Origin: an uncultured Bacteroidia bacterium | Lineage (GTDB): Bacteria; Bacteroidota; Bacteroidia; Bacteroidales; UBA932 | Direction: 5' to 3' | Assembly: GCA_902785825.1 (NCBI GenBank) | Contig: CACZZZ010000009.1 | Span: 168,631-232,630, forward strand | DNA: 64,000 bases | Program-made: the position numbers and the translations under genes | Notes under the pieces: generated by a model | What the model was told of the DNA's origin: nothing | What the model saw: the letters and a program-made list of their open reading frames with translations, nothing else | Databases searched by the model: none | In this document: piece after piece, positions 23,229-33,424 of the stretch | How positions within the stretch are numbered: the stretch's first letter is position 1 | Layout: the number at the start of each line of letters is the position of its first letter

Positions 23229-23918
23229 ATGGAAGTTAAGAAAACCGAAAAAGCCAATCTTGAGAACAGGAGACTGCTCTTTACAGAGATCGGACTCGTG
23301 GCTGCGCTTCTCGTTGTCTGGGGAGCTTTCTCCTATGGAACAAAGGAGAAAACAGTCGCCATGTTCGACACTGACCAAGAGGTTGTGGAAGTCGAGGAGA
23401 TGGTTCCTATCACCCAGGAGACCCCTCCCCCGCCGCCTGAGGCACCACAGATGCCTGTTTTGTCAGACCAGATCGATATCGTCGAGGATGACATCAAGGT
23501 GGAAGACAACTTCATGAGCCTTGAGGACGACGCCAACCTCGGTGTTGAGATCATGGACTATGTTGAGGAAGTCAAGGAAGAAGTCGTTGAGGAAGAGGCC
23601 ATTCCTTTCCAGCTTGTGGAAGAGAAGCCTTCTTTCAACGGTGGAGACGCCAACGAGTTCTCCAAGTGGGTCAACTCCAAGCTCGTCTATCCTGAGATCG
23701 CCAAGGAAAATGGTGTCCAGGGCCGTGTAACCCTTCAGTTCACGGTTGAGAAGGACGGTTCAGTGACCAATGTCAAGGTCCTCAGAGGTGTTGACTCATC
23801 ACTTGACAAAGAGGCTGTCCGTGTTGTCCAGAGCTCTCCCAAGTGGAAGCCCGGAAAGCAGCGTGACCGCGCCGTCAAGGTTACCTACACCTTCCCTGTG
23901 ATCTTCCAGCTCCGATAA
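23229..23918 (+). CDS. tonB: TonB energy-transducing protein
   Basis: 229 residues. A single membrane helix lies at about 20-38 (FTEIGLVAALLVVWGAFSYG), then a Pro-rich stretch (TPPPPPEAP), an acidic periplasmic spacer with many Glu/Val residues, and a C-terminal TonB domain (NSKLVYPEIAKENGVQGRV to VTYTFPVIFQL). It transfers proton-motive energy to outer-membrane TonB-dependent receptors. ExbB and ExbD are not adjacent. It has its own promoter and terminator, so it is a single-gene unit. Bacteroidota carry several TonB copies; this one has an unusually acidic spacer. Confidence 0.93.
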   Translation: MEVKKTEKANLENRRLLFTEIGLVAALLVVWGAFSYGTKEKTVAMFDTDQEVVEVEEMVPITQETPPPPPEAPQMPVLSDQIDIVEDDIKVEDNFMSLEDDANLGVEIMDYVEEVKEEVVEEEAIPFQLVEEKPSFNGGDANEFSKWVNSKLVYPEIAKENGVQGRVTLQFTVEKDGSVTNVKVLRGVDSSLDKEAVRVVQSSPKWKPGKQRDRAVKVTYTFPVIFQLR

Positions 23919-23936
23919 TCAAGGAGCAAATGACTT

Positions 23937-23967
23937 AAAGGCCGTCCCCAACCGGATGGCCTTTTTT
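23937..23967 (+). terminator. Rho-independent terminator after tonB
   Basis: AAAGGCC at 23937-23943 pairs with GGCCTTT, extended by an inner GTCC/GGAT stem (one G-T pair) around a 6-base loop, followed by six T residues. Confidence 0.9.
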
Positions 23968-23971
23968 GATA

Positions 23972-23997
23972 AGATTCTTCGCTTCGCTCAGAATGAC
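23972..23997. repeat. Dispersed palindromic repeat between tonB and hflX
   Basis: The exact inverse of the 26-base copy at 20802-20827, directly after the tonB terminator and 17 bases before the hflX start. Confidence 0.9.
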
Positions 23998-24014
23998 AGA
24001 ATAGTATTATCAGA

Positions 24015-25217
24015 ATGGCAGAAAAGAAAGAAATAATAGAAGAAAGGACAGAAAAGGCGGTGTTCATAGGAATCATACGCCAGAACGATGATGAGAGGAA
24101 GGTTGTGGAATACCTGGACGAGCTTGAATTTTTGGCCGAAACCGCTGGGGCAATCGGTGACAAAAAGTTTGTCCAGAGGCTGGACAAGCCCGAGAAATCG
24201 ACCTACATTAGAAGTGGAAAACTTCAGGAAATAGCTGATTATTGCGAAGATAACAATATCACCTACGCTATTTTCGACGATGAGCTGACCGGGATGCAGC
24301 AACGCAATATCGAGAAGGTCATCAAGACCGCTTCGGTTATTGACAGAACAAGCCTTATCCTCGAGATATTCGCTCAAAGGGCAAAGACCTCGTACGCCAA
24401 AATGCAGGTGGAACTCGCAAGGTATAACTATATGCTGCCTCGTCTCGCCGGCATGTGGACTCACCTTGAGAGACAGAGAGGTGGTATGGGAACACGTGGC
24501 GGTATGGGTGAGACCCAGATAGAAATAGACCGCCGTATAGTCAAGGAAAGGATTTCAAGGCTTAAAGAGCAACTCAAGAAGGTGGACCGCCAGATGGCCA
24601 CACAAAGGGGAAACAGGGGCTCTATGGTGCGTCTGTCGCTTGTAGGCTACACGAATGTGGGTAAAAGCACAATCATGAACCTGCTGGCTAAATCAGACGT
24701 GTTCGCTGAGAATAAACTCTTCGCTACCCTCGACACAACCGTCAGAAAGGTGGTGATTGAGAACGTTCCATTCCTTCTGAGCGACACTGTCGGCTTCATA
24801 AGGAAACTTCCGACTCAGCTTGTGGAGGCCTTCAAGAGCACTCTTGACGAGGTTCGTGAGGCTGACATCCTCCTTCATGTTGTGGACATCTCACATCCCG
24901 GATTCGAAGAGCAGATGGAAGTTGTTGAGAAAACACTTAGGGACATCGGGGCCGCCAATAAGCCTGTTTATGTGATATTCAATAAGATAGACGCTTATCA
25001 ATATGAGGAATATGACGAGTTCTCTCTGACGCCGAAAGGAAAAGAGAATCTGACTCTGGAGGAACTGAAGAACTCGTGGATCGCCCAGGAGAAGACTCCT
25101 TGCATATTCATGTCCGCCATAAACAAGACAAATATTGAGAAACTCCGCAACGATCTCTACAAGATGGTGGCGGAGATACATGCGGGAAGATACCCGTTCA
25201 ATAATTTTCTATGGTAA
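24015..25217 (+). CDS. hflX: GTPase HflX
   Basis: 400 residues. An N-terminal HflX domain runs to about residue 190, including the glycine-rich GGMGTRGGMGETQIE hinge. The G domain begins at GYTNVGKST (P-loop), with DTVGF and a NKID G4 motif. HflX splits stalled ribosomes under heat or antibiotic stress. It overlaps the end of the oppositely oriented nucleotidyltransferase gene by 9 bases. No promoter box is evident in the short gap after the repeat element. Confidence 0.96.
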   Translation: MAEKKEIIEERTEKAVFIGIIRQNDDERKVVEYLDELEFLAETAGAIGDKKFVQRLDKPEKSTYIRSGKLQEIADYCEDNNITYAIFDDELTGMQQRNIEKVIKTASVIDRTSLILEIFAQRAKTSYAKMQVELARYNYMLPRLAGMWTHLERQRGGMGTRGGMGETQIEIDRRIVKERISRLKEQLKKVDRQMATQRGNRGSMVRLSLVGYTNVGKSTIMNLLAKSDVFAENKLFATLDTTVRKVVIENVPFLLSDTVGFIRKLPTQLVEAFKSTLDEVREADILLHVVDISHPGFEEQMEVVEKTLRDIGAANKPVYVIFNKIDAYQYEEYDEFSLTPKGKENLTLEELKNSWIAQEKTPCIFMSAINKTNIEKLRNDLYKMVAEIHAGRYPFNNFLW

Positions 25218-26276
25218 AATCAGATGGAACCTCTTCACAACGAAGAATTTACATCTATAAAGGAAATATTTGGACAAGCTCCCAAGATTCTTAAAAGCCT
25301 CTGATAAATTGAACTGTCTCAACACGCGGACAGAGTCTCTGGTATAACACATACGAGAGATTAATTTAGCAAGCTTGTAAGGGTCTATATCGCCTTCTAT
25401 GAACTTAGTTGGAAAGAAGTCCGGAAGTACCTCAGAAAGAATCTTTTTGGCTATATAAACGGCCTCCACGGTGTCTGTGGCAATGGCTTCGGAGCGGATG
25501 ATTTCCCAGTTAAGAGCCCCATTATATTCCTTAAGAAACTTAAGGTCAAAACACAGGTTCGCCACACTGTTATCGCTGGTCCTTTCCATGACATTCTTCC
25601 AGAAATTGACTAAGGAAATAAAGACCATATCTTCTGGAGCAGGTACACGGACGGTCAAAGAAGAGAATGGAAGGGAGATTGAACGGCGGACAAGGTCTTC
25701 ATTAAGTATCTTTGCCTTGACCGTCCCTATACCGACAAAACGGTGGATGTCCACAAAAGCCTGCCTGGTAGCGGGATCCTTAAAGCCTGTGCTGTGAATG
25801 CTTTTGAAAGGAATATAACCTATTGACTCAATGGTTTCCTGGGCTTCTTTATACCTTTCCTCAGGCACAAGAATATCAATGTCTGCGGTCCATCTGGAGA
25901 AATCTGGACGATAAACCCTCATGGCGCCACCTTTCAACAACAAATAGTCTATGCCCTTGCTATCGAGAACCTTGATTATCTTAAGAAAATGAGACAATAT
26001 CATCAGATATCGTTCCCTGCAGGAAAGCTTAATGTCCTGGAGTGTCTTCAGATACTTTTCCGGAAAAGAGATTTCCGGATGGGTTTTAGCCAAATTAAAA
26101 GCGATGGTGCGACATTTAATGTCTTCTTGATTCAGATCCCAGCCTTTTAAAACCGAGTTAAGACGCTCCTGCGAAACAGACGGTGAAAAAGCGAGATGCA
26201 ACATGTCAACCTCATGATTATTAAATACTTCATGAGATATTCTTTCTAGTATTTCATCCGCTCTTTGGCTTCTCAT
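25209..26276 (-). CDS. Nucleotidyltransferase-fold protein (NTP_transf_5 type), active-site intact
   Basis: 355 residues. A helical N-terminal part to about residue 105 precedes LLLKGGAMR near 113-120 and ADIDILV near 131-137. The KGG and DxD pattern fits the polymerase-beta-like nucleotidyltransferase fold of the PF14907 group. These proteins are found in polysaccharide and peptide biosynthesis loci, but their substrates are not established. It is divergent from the ABC ATPase gene and homologous to the degenerate protein at 27614: both have the LKGWD / LNGWD motif and the same domain order. Function beyond the fold is unknown. Confidence 0.75.
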   Translation of the reverse strand: MRSQRADEILERISHEVFNNHEVDMLHLAFSPSVSQERLNSVLKGWDLNQEDIKCRTIAFNLAKTHPEISFPEKYLKTLQDIKLSCRERYLMILSHFLKIIKVLDSKGIDYLLLKGGAMRVYRPDFSRWTADIDILVPEERYKEAQETIESIGYIPFKSIHSTGFKDPATRQAFVDIHRFVGIGTVKAKILNEDLVRRSISLPFSSLTVRVPAPEDMVFISLVNFWKNVMERTSDNSVANLCFDLKFLKEYNGALNWEIIRSEAIATDTVEAVYIAKKILSEVLPDFFPTKFIEGDIDPYKLAKLISRMCYTRDSVRVLRQFNLSEAFKNLGSLSKYFLYRCKFFVVKRFHLILP

Positions 26277-26334
26277 AATCTTATAATCAGACGTTAGTCC
26301 TTAAAGGATTCTGCGAAATTATGAATTTATTCTG

Positions 26335-26342
26335 TATTTTTG
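26335..26342 (+). promoter_or_regulatory. -7 box for the ABC ATPase gene
   Basis: TATTTTTG fits TAnnTTTG and ends 6 bases before the ATG at 26349. It covers the TTG at 26340, so I reject that codon as a start. The transcript would be nearly leaderless. Confidence 0.6.
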
Positions 26343-26348
26343 CTAAAT

Positions 26349-27617
26349 ATGAATGAAATCGCCATCCAATTTGATCACGTTGGTAAGCTGTACCGCCTAG
26401 GTCTTGTCGGTACAGGAACCCTTCGTAATGACCTTTATCGCTGGTGGCAGACAAAGATTCTTGGCAAAGAAGACCCCTTTATGAAAGTGGGGGAAGTCAA
26501 TGACAGGACCCGGAAAGGTAATTCAGATTATGTTTGGGCATTGAAAGATATCACTTTCGATGTCAAGCAGGGAGAAGTTGTAGGTATTATAGGAAAGAAT
26601 GGGGCGGGAAAATCCACCTTGCTGAAGCTTCTTTCCAGAGTTACATCACCCTCCACAGGAACTATCAAGGCAAGGGGAAGGATCGCTTCTCTTCTTGAGG
26701 TTGGAACCGGTTTTCACGGTGAGATGACAGGAAGAGAGAATATCTACATGAATGGATCTATAATGGGGATGACCCGCGCTGAGATCAATCGTAAGCTGAA
26801 TGACATCGTAGAATTCGCTGGCGTGGAAAGGTATATAGACACCCCCGTGAAGAGATATTCCAGCGGAATGACCGTGAGGCTCGGTTTTGCTGTTTCTGCT
26901 TTCCTGGAGCCGGAAATACTTGTGGTTGATGAGGTTCTGGCCGTTGGTGACGCCGAGTTCCAGAAGAAGGCTATCGGCAAAATGCAAGATGTGTCCCGCG
27001 GGGATGGGCGTACTGTCCTTTTCGTCAGCCATAATCTTGGAGCCATTAAGAATCTGTGCGAAAGAGGGGTTGTCTTGAACAACGGAGAAATGATCTTCGA
27101 CGGTAATGTGGATGATGCTGTTGAGTTTTATCTGCAGGATGCCGGAAAGATAGTGGAAGGAAAAATAGTTGACGCTATTAGTTATAGAAAGGATTATATA
27201 TCAATATCTTCCATATCAATTAACGGTAGTGAGTCGAACCGGCAATCCATAAATAGAAGGCAAGATTTTCTGGAAGTGGCCATCAAAGGAGAGACAGATA
27301 ATCCAATCAAGTGCGAGATCAAATTGATTATAAGAAAGGTTGACGGGACTCCTGTCGCAAGCTTTATTGAAGGAAGATATTCGGATAAGATTATAAACCT
27401 TTCTCCTGGTCCATTTGAAATAGTCAAACGCATCCGCTTGCCAAAGTACATAGCCAATGGAGATTACCTGATAGACTTAGGTTTGAATCAGCCCTTGACT
27501 CAGGACTTTTTCCGAGCCGGTTCTTGTATGAGTCTTCACATTGAAGGTTTCTATGATCCATATTGCCATCCCCTGATCTTGAGGAGAGATGGCTTTATCG
27601 GGCTTGAATCAGAATGA
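26349..27617 (+). CDS. ABC transporter ATP-binding protein of the polysaccharide/teichoic-acid export type
   Basis: 422 residues from the ATG at 26349. The ATPase core has Walker A GIIGKNGAGKST near 85, the signature YSSGMTVRLGF near 174, and Walker B EILVVDEVLAVGD near 193. The N-terminal 60 residues and a ~170-residue C-terminal domain after the ATPase fit Wzt/RfbE-type exporters, whose C-terminus binds the glycan end. Wzm-type permease genes are absent here, so it must pair with a permease encoded elsewhere. It overlaps the next gene by 4 bases (ATGA). Both flanking genes encode the same nucleotidyltransferase-like family, which suggests a joint role in surface glycan or lipid-linked export. 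Confidence 0.85.
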   Translation: MNEIAIQFDHVGKLYRLGLVGTGTLRNDLYRWWQTKILGKEDPFMKVGEVNDRTRKGNSDYVWALKDITFDVKQGEVVGIIGKNGAGKSTLLKLLSRVTSPSTGTIKARGRIASLLEVGTGFHGEMTGRENIYMNGSIMGMTRAEINRKLNDIVEFAGVERYIDTPVKRYSSGMTVRLGFAVSAFLEPEILVVDEVLAVGDAEFQKKAIGKMQDVSRGDGRTVLFVSHNLGAIKNLCERGVVLNNGEMIFDGNVDDAVEFYLQDAGKIVEGKIVDAISYRKDYISISSISINGSESNRQSINRRQDFLEVAIKGETDNPIKCEIKLIIRKVDGTPVASFIEGRYSDKIINLSPGPFEIVKRIRLPKYIANGDYLIDLGLNQPLTQDFFRAGSCMSLHIEGFYDPYCHPLILRRDGFIGLESE

Positions 27618-28537
27618 GGCTGGAAAAACGCATAATAAATAACCTTTGGGAACAAGTATTAAAGTCGATAGGAACTATTGACCAGGGATTATTAAGACTT
27701 GTTCTCGAAGATAATGGAACACAGGAGGATCTTGACGCCTTTCTGAATGGGTGGGACATAGAGAAAGCGCCTATAAGGTGTATTATTCTCTTGGCCAATG
27801 TGATGAAAACCCGTCCTGATTTAAAGTTTCCAGGTAATATAATTCCTCGTCTTAATGGGGTTTTATCTTACAGCAGATTCAAGAATTTACGTTCCGAGGT
27901 AATACTCGACAGGCTTGTTAAATCATTCAAGGATAAAGGGATACACTTCAAGGTTGCTGGGGATATGGCGATACGGTCTCTATTTCAGGAAAAACCTTGG
28001 TGGGTTGACAATTTAGAGATTCTCGTTTCCGAATCAGACCTTTCTTCCGCTATAGAGACAGCGAATAAAATCGATAACGAAGAAATTATAAGAATATCCT
28101 TAATTCCTGTTTCTGAATCAATTATCAACAGATTCGCTCCTGAGGACTTGACTTATTACGCGTTAGTCAATATTCATGACAACCTCATGGAAGGACAACC
28201 TCTGCAGAGCTGCCTGACCACTATTCTCGCTGTCAAGTATCTTTATAGAACAAAGGACAATTTTGACAGGAGTATTGTATCTGAAGACGCTGTTTTAAGC
28301 GAGAATGGTTTTCAAATATCCCTTGCCTCAAAAGCGATAGAATCTGTCGTGCCTGGTCTTTTCACTGAAGATATGACACATCACCTATCTGATAGAAATC
28401 TTCGTAAGAGGCTTATTAATTTCCTGTTCAGAAGGGATGTGTTAGCTAAGAAAAGAAAAGAAGGAACCAGTAGAATCCCGATTCCTTCTTTTATAAAGTA
28501 TTTAACTTGGCTTTTAGTCTCTAAACTTGGCCTTTAG
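27614..28537 (+). CDS. Degenerate NTP_transf_5-like protein
   Basis: 307 residues, homologous over its N-terminal two thirds to the protein at 25209-26276. The helical part lines up ([16 protein letters not shown] against NSVLKGWDLNQEDIKC). At the active site, KGG becomes AGD (residues 115-117) and the DID pair becomes NLE (133-135), so metal binding and catalysis are probably lost. The chain is also about 48 residues shorter. Its start overlaps the ABC ATPase stop by 4 bases, so the two are translated together. I infer a binding or scaffold role; it could also be decaying. Confidence 0.7.
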   Translation: MRLEKRIINNLWEQVLKSIGTIDQGLLRLVLEDNGTQEDLDAFLNGWDIEKAPIRCIILLANVMKTRPDLKFPGNIIPRLNGVLSYSRFKNLRSEVILDRLVKSFKDKGIHFKVAGDMAIRSLFQEKPWWVDNLEILVSESDLSSAIETANKIDNEEIIRISLIPVSESIINRFAPEDLTYYALVNIHDNLMEGQPLQSCLTTILAVKYLYRTKDNFDRSIVSEDAVLSENGFQISLASKAIESVVPGLFTEDMTHHLSDRNLRKRLINFLFRRDVLAKKRKEGTSRIPIPSFIKYLTWLLVSKLGL

Positions 28538-29293
28538 GAACTCGCGGTTAAGGCGGGCAATATGGTCAATGGATATTCCCTTAGGGCATTCCATCTCGCA
28601 GGCCCTGGTGTTGGTGCAACCTCCGAAACCAAGTTCTTCCATCTTGGCAACCATGTTCTTTGCCCTTCTGGCAGCCTCAGGACGTCCTTGAGGAAGCAGA
28701 GCGAGGGAACTGACCCTTGCGGCGACGAACAGCATAGCAGATCCGTTCTTGCAAGTGGCTACGCAAGCTCCGCAACCAACGCAAGCGGCGGCATCCATAC
28801 TCTTCTCAGCATCCTCGTGAGGAATGAGAATAGCGTTGCCGTCTTGCGCGGCACCAGTACGGACAGAGATGAATCCTCCAGCCTGAAGAATCTTGTCAAA
28901 GGCGCTGCGATCCACAACCAAGTCTTTGATTATAGGGAAAGCAGGGCTTCTGAAAGGCTCAACTGTGATGGTGGCTCCGTCCTTGAAATGACGCATGAAA
29001 AGCTGGCAAGTGGTCACATGATCATCCGGACCGTGGGCGCGGCCGTCAATATACAATGAGCATGCTCCGCAGATACCCTCGCGGCAATCATGGTCGAAAG
29101 ACACGGGACCGCTGCTCTGGCAGCCTCTCTCAACGGCCACAGGATCGTTTCCTTCCCGGATAAGTTGCTCATTAAGAATGTCGAGCATCTCGAGGAAGGA
29201 GGCATCCTCCTCAATTCCAGAGATGTGGTAGGTCTCGAAATGACCCTTCTCATGGGCGTTCTTCTGACGCCATATCTTAAGATTGAAATCCAT
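28514..29293 (-). CDS. frdB: Fumarate reductase/succinate dehydrogenase iron-sulfur subunit
   Basis: 259 residues. A [2Fe-2S] domain has [16 protein letters not shown] near residue 69, with the cysteine spacing C-x4-C-x2-C, and a second part has [14 protein letters not shown] near 153 and [10 protein letters not shown] near 225 for the 4Fe and 3Fe clusters. It passes electrons between the flavin subunit and quinone. The gene is 6 bases downstream of frdA. In Bacteroidales this enzyme mainly reduces fumarate in anaerobic metabolism. It overlaps the convergent nucleotidyltransferase-like gene by 24 bases. No cytochrome b gene is next to it. Confidence 0.93.
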   Translation of the reverse strand: MDFNLKIWRQKNAHEKGHFETYHISGIEEDASFLEMLDILNEQLIREGNDPVAVERGCQSSGPVSFDHDCREGICGACSLYIDGRAHGPDDHVTTCQLFMRHFKDGATITVEPFRSPAFPIIKDLVVDRSAFDKILQAGGFISVRTGAAQDGNAILIPHEDAEKSMDAAACVGCGACVATCKNGSAMLFVAARVSSLALLPQGRPEAARRAKNMVAKMEELGFGGCTNTRACEMECPKGISIDHIARLNREFLKAKFRD

Positions 29294-29299
29294 ATCCGG

Positions 29300-31246
29300 T
29301 TATTCTTTGTAGTTTCTGGTTTTAACTTCGATAAACTCGTACTTGAGAGGCTCCTTGTGGAGTTCAGGCTCCTTATCCTCACCCTTGTACTCCCAGGCGG
29401 CCACATACATGTAGTTGGCGTCATCCCTCTTGGCCTCTCCTTCCTCGGTCTGGCTCTCAATACGGAAATGACCTCCGCAGGACTCATTCCTGTTAAGGGC
29501 GTCACGCGCCATCAATTCTCCGATCTCGAAGAAGTCCTCAAGCCTCAAGGCTTTCTCAAGTTCCTGGTTGAACTGGTACTGATCGCCAGGCACACACACA
29601 TCCTCATAGAACTCTTTCTTAAGTTCCTTTATTTCCTCTATGGCTTTCTTCAGACCTTCCTCACTGCGGGCCATTCCGACATACTCCCACATAATATTTC
29701 CAAGTTTCTTATGGAGAGAATCAACTGTCTTCTTACCCTTTATTGAGAAGAGTTTGTCAATTCTGGCCTGGACTGCCTTCTCAGCCTCATCGAAAGCGGG
29801 ATCGTTGATGTCCGTCTTAGGCTCGGCGAACTTGTTGGAAAGGTAGTCAGCGATGGTGACAGGAAGCACGAAGTAACCGTCAGCAAGACCCTGCATAAGA
29901 GCGGACGCGCCAAGACGGTTTCCACCATGATCTGAGAAGTTGGCTTCTCCGATAGCGTACAGACCAGGAATAGTGGTCTGGAGATCGTAATCAACCCAGA
30001 TACCTCCCATAGTGTAGTGGATGGCGGGATAGATCATCATAGGCTCTTCCCAAGGGCTGACGTTATTGATCTTGAAATACATGTCGAAGAGGTTGCCGTA
30101 GCGCTCCTGAACCCTCTGATGACCAAGTCTCTTGATAGCGTCAGAGAAGTCAAGGAACACCGCCAAACCTGTCTCGTTCACACCATAACCGGCATCGCAC
30201 CTCTCCTTAGCGGCACGTGAGGCCACGTCACGGGGAACAAGGTTTCCGAAAGCGGGATAACGGCGCTCGAGGTAGTAATCACGGTCTTCCTCTGGTATCT
30301 GGGAGGGCTTGATCTCCTTTTTGCGGAGTTTCATGACATCCTCCATCTTCTTGGGAACCCAGATACGTCCATCATTACGAAGAGACTCGGACATCAAGGT
30401 CAGCTTGCATTGCTGCTCTCCATGAACGGGAATACATGTGGGGTGAATCTGAGCGAAGCAAGGATTGGCGAAATAAGCTCCTTTCTTGTAGCACTGCCAA
30501 GCGGCGGAACCGTTGCTGTTCATAGCGTTAGTGGAGAGGAAATAGGTGTTTCCGTATCCTCCGGTAGCTATTACAACGGCGTGAGCTCCAAATCTCTCGA
30601 GTTTGCCTGTCACAAGGTTACGGGCGATGATACCCTTAGCCTGACCATTGACAATCACAAGGTCAAGCATCTCATGACGAGGATAACTTGTCACGGTTCC
30701 AGCGGCAACCTGACGGTTCAAAGCGGCATAAGCTCCAAGGAGAAGCTGCTGACCGGTTTGTCCGCGAGCATAGAAAGTACGGCTCACCTGGACACCTCCA
30801 AAAGAACGGTTAGCGAGATATCCGCCATATTCACGGGCAAAAGGAACTCCCTGAGCCACACATTGGTCGATAATAGCCGCGCTAACCTCAGCCAGACGAT
30901 AAACATTAGCCTCCCTGCTACGATAGTCACCACCTTTTATGGTGTCATAGAAGAGCCTGTAAACGGCATCATTGTCGTTCTGATAGTTCTTGGCGGCATT
31001 GATACCTCCCTGAGCGGCGATTGAATGGGCCCTTCTGGGAGAATCACTGATACAGAAAACTTTAACATTGTAGCCAAGCTCACCGAGGGAAGCGGCTGCG
31101 GAAGCTCCTCCCAATCCGGTACCGACCACGATGATCTCAAGTTTTCTCCTGTTGTTAGGGTTAACGAGACGAAGCTCCGACTTACGCTTGGTCCATTTTT
31201 CAGCCAAGGGTCCGTCGGGGATCTTTGAGATTAATTTATCGGCCAT
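29300..31246 (-). CDS. frdA: Fumarate reductase/succinate dehydrogenase flavoprotein subunit
   Basis: 648 residues, the long form found in the quinol:fumarate reductases of Bacteroidota. [17 protein letters not shown] near 43 binds [18 protein letters not shown] near 92 is the conserved His region for covalent flavin; a family-typical HPTC occurs near 273; and [11 protein letters not shown] followed by [15 protein letters not shown] forms the substrate site. It interconverts fumarate and succinate. Upstream one would expect a cytochrome b558 subunit gene, but the next upstream gene is an Ntn hydrolase 72 bases away. No exact promoter box was found in that gap. Confidence 0.95.
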   Translation of the reverse strand: MADKLISKIPDGPLAEKWTKRKSELRLVNPNNRRKLEIIVVGTGLGGASAAASLGELGYNVKVFCISDSPRRAHSIAAQGGINAAKNYQNDNDAVYRLFYDTIKGGDYRSREANVYRLAEVSAAIIDQCVAQGVPFAREYGGYLANRSFGGVQVSRTFYARGQTGQQLLLGAYAALNRQVAAGTVTSYPRHEMLDLVIVNGQAKGIIARNLVTGKLERFGAHAVVIATGGYGNTYFLSTNAMNSNGSAAWQCYKKGAYFANPCFAQIHPTCIPVHGEQQCKLTLMSESLRNDGRIWVPKKMEDVMKLRKKEIKPSQIPEEDRDYYLERRYPAFGNLVPRDVASRAAKERCDAGYGVNETGLAVFLDFSDAIKRLGHQRVQERYGNLFDMYFKINNVSPWEEPMMIYPAIHYTMGGIWVDYDLQTTIPGLYAIGEANFSDHGGNRLGASALMQGLADGYFVLPVTIADYLSNKFAEPKTDINDPAFDEAEKAVQARIDKLFSIKGKKTVDSLHKKLGNIMWEYVGMARSEEGLKKAIEEIKELKKEFYEDVCVPGDQYQFNQELEKALRLEDFFEIGELMARDALNRNESCGGHFRIESQTEEGEAKRDDANYMYVAAWEYKGEDKEPELHKEPLKYEFIEVKTRNYKE

Positions 31247-31318
31247 ATTTTAGAAATTAATGATTAGCTAAAGCGAAATCAGTCTGCAATTTTAATCATT
31301 TTTATCGTATAAAACAAT

Positions 31319-32380
31319 TCAAGACACCACTTTCGGCAATTTACGGAGATACATCATCTTATATTTCCGATAAGCCCTTCTGACGAAACGGTCATATCTT
31401 GAAGATGACATATTATTTGAAAAACCGTTGTCTATGAATTTTTCTACCTCTACACATTCTTCCGAGCAGCCATGCTCAAAACCGTATATTCCCTTGATAA
31501 CCAATGATTGACTGCATATCTGAGCCTCATCACCACCTCTATAATCTTTCATGAAAGAGGGAATATGGTCGCTTCCGAAAACCTTTAGAGGAATATATAC
31601 GGAAGTGGTAGGACATCCCAAAACAGTCCAGGCGACAGTATTTGAGGGATCCTCTCCGGGAAGCACTCCCTCAAACACTATAGATGAGACGGATATGTCT
31701 CTCATGATCGGTTTTCCAGAACGTGAGATGCCGTTAAGAAGTTCCTTGTGACCAGCTGTTGAAATATCCATTCCTTTGAGGATCTCAACAGCCTTGGCGA
31801 ACCTGTCCTCACCTTTTCTCTCAGCCGGGCGGCCTGATCTGGTGAAATTGGTCACGACCATGTAACCTTCCGGCTCGTTAGCCACATCATAACGGCGATA
31901 TGAATAGTTATTTACCTCATAATAAGCGGCTTCCCCTTTAGCGTCGATTATCCCGAAATTAGCCTCCACTCCCCAAGGTTTAGGCAAAGACTCCAGAAGG
32001 CGCTCAAAATCACGGAGGTCAGCACATTGTCCGAGAGCCTTGAACATGACTATACCTTCCTTATCCATCTCAGAATAAGGTACCTCATCATCTTTAAGAT
32101 CATAAGTGGCGGTATTCATAATACAGAAACCAGCTGAATTGGTTCCTGACCACACTTCACCTCCTTTTGAGGAAGAGTTGACAAGACCTATGAAATCATA
32201 TTGCGGTCCCTTGAACCACCGCATCATATTATTGAGTTCACCGGTGTCCCTATGCTTCAGCATCACTGGTCTTCCGTCAACCCTGGCGTTGCCGGAAATT
32301 ATCACTGAAGTGCAGCAGAAAGCCTGAAAAGAGACAACGGTCAAGGCCGCGGTCAAAAACCATCTAAAACAACGTGCCAT
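31319..32380 (-). CDS. Exported Ntn-hydrolase (C45/choloylglycine-hydrolase-like acyltransferase or amidase)
   Basis: 353 residues from the ATG at 32380. An upstream in-frame start would give a longer, ruvB-overlapping N-terminus without signal character. The signal peptide ends in SFQAFC, and the mature chain probably begins Cys23-Thr-Ser. An N-terminal Cys freed by the signal peptidase is the nucleophile in the Ntn hydrolase superfamily. [10 protein letters not shown] and [14 protein letters not shown] fit C45 and bile-salt-hydrolase-like proteins. The substrate (amide, N-acyl amino acid or bile-salt type) cannot be chosen. It overlaps the end of ruvB by 17 bases. Confidence 0.7.
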   Translation of the reverse strand: MARCFRWFLTAALTVVSFQAFCCTSVIISGNARVDGRPVMLKHRDTGELNNMMRWFKGPQYDFIGLVNSSSKGGEVWSGTNSAGFCIMNTATYDLKDDEVPYSEMDKEGIVMFKALGQCADLRDFERLLESLPKPWGVEANFGIIDAKGEAAYYEVNNYSYRRYDVANEPEGYMVVTNFTRSGRPAERKGEDRFAKAVEILKGMDISTAGHKELLNGISRSGKPIMRDISVSSIVFEGVLPGEDPSNTVAWTVLGCPTTSVYIPLKVFGSDHIPSFMKDYRGGDEAQICSQSLVIKGIYGFEHGCSEECVEVEKFIDNGFSNNMSSSRYDRFVRRAYRKYKMMYLRKLPKVVS

Positions 32381-33395
32381 TCTCTGTCCTGTTAGATTCA
32401 AGTTCAGCGTCCAAACCAAGATGGCGGTAAGCCATTTCGGTGGCTATCCTTCCCCTCTGGGTCCGCACTATGAAACCTTCCTTGATAAGGAAAGGCTCAT
32501 AAACCTCCTCGTAGGTACCTTGATCCTCACTGATAGCGGTAGCTATAGTATTGGCTCCGACAGGGCCTCCCTTGAAAGTGTTGATTATAGTCCTAAGTAT
32601 CTTATTGTCAATGGAATCAAGCCCTCTTGTGTCTATCTTGAGCTTGTTCAAAGCGTATCTCGCTATATCAAGATCGATATGACCGTCACCCATCACCTGT
32701 GCGAAATCACGAACCCTCCTCAGAAGGGCATTCGCTATTCGAGGAGTCCCCCTGCTTCGGAGAGCTACCTCTTTCGAAGCCGCGTCGTCAATTGTGACAT
32801 TGAGAATCTGAGAACTCCTTTTAACTATTCTCACAAGATCTGTAGTGTCGTAATACTCTAAAGGACAAGTGATTCCAAACCTGGCTCGAAGAGGCGCGGT
32901 CAATAGTCCGCTTCGGGTGGTGGCTCCTACGAGAGTGAAGGGATTGAGGGATATGCGCACGGATCTCGCTCCAGGTCCCTTGTCAATCATTATGTCTATA
33001 ACATAGTCCTCCATGGCCGAGTAAAGATACTCCTCCACTTCCGGAGAAAGCCTATGGATCTCGTCTATGAAAAGCACATCTCCTGTCTCAAGCGAGGTGA
33101 GAAGACCTGCAAGGTCACCTGGTTTGTCCAAAACAGGTCCGGAGGTCACTTTCATATTGACACCCATCTCATTAGCTATGATATGCGCCAATGTGGTTTT
33201 ACCAAGACCAGGAGGGCCGTGGAACAGGACATGATCCAGGGCCTCCCCTCTCATTTTGGCCGCTTTAATATAAACATTGAGATTCGACACTATCTCCTTC
33301 TGGCCAGTGAAATCTTCCAGTTCCCTCGGGCGGATAATTCCGTCCAAATCCTTATCTTTGTCAGCGTTTGTGTCGCGAGGATTGAAGTCTGTCAT
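32364..33395 (-). CDS. ruvB: Holliday junction branch migration helicase RuvB
   Basis: 343 residues from the ATG at 33395; the TTG eight codons upstream overlaps a -7 box. [11 protein letters not shown] near 22, Walker [14 protein letters not shown] near 58, Walker [10 protein letters not shown] near 107, sensor GATTRSG near 157, and a C-terminal winged helix ([18 protein letters not shown]) give a complete RuvB. It drives branch migration with RuvA. ruvA is 13 kb away in this window. The gene is divergent from mfd across a 255-base AT-rich gap. Confidence 0.96.
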   Translation of the reverse strand: MTDFNPRDTNADKDKDLDGIIRPRELEDFTGQKEIVSNLNVYIKAAKMRGEALDHVLFHGPPGLGKTTLAHIIANEMGVNMKVTSGPVLDKPGDLAGLLTSLETGDVLFIDEIHRLSPEVEEYLYSAMEDYVIDIMIDKGPGARSVRISLNPFTLVGATTRSGLLTAPLRARFGITCPLEYYDTTDLVRIVKRSSQILNVTIDDAASKEVALRSRGTPRIANALLRRVRDFAQVMGDGHIDLDIARYALNKLKIDTRGLDSIDNKILRTIINTFKGGPVGANTIATAISEDQGTYEEVYEPFLIKEGFIVRTQRGRIATEMAYRHLGLDAELESNRTENGTLF

Positions 33396-33416
33396 CAGAG
33401 AGTCAATTATCAGATA

Positions 33417-33424
33417 CAAATATA
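33417..33424 (-). promoter_or_regulatory. -7 box for ruvB
   Basis: TATATTTG on the minus strand is an exact TAnnTTTG match, 21 bases upstream of the ruvB ATG. Confidence 0.6.

Noticed and set aside
25209..28537. A toxin-antitoxin pair based on the nucleotidyltransferase fold
   Set aside because: The proteins are larger than MNT/HEPN pairs, have no partner HEPN gene, and flank an export ATPase, so the glycan-export reading fits better.
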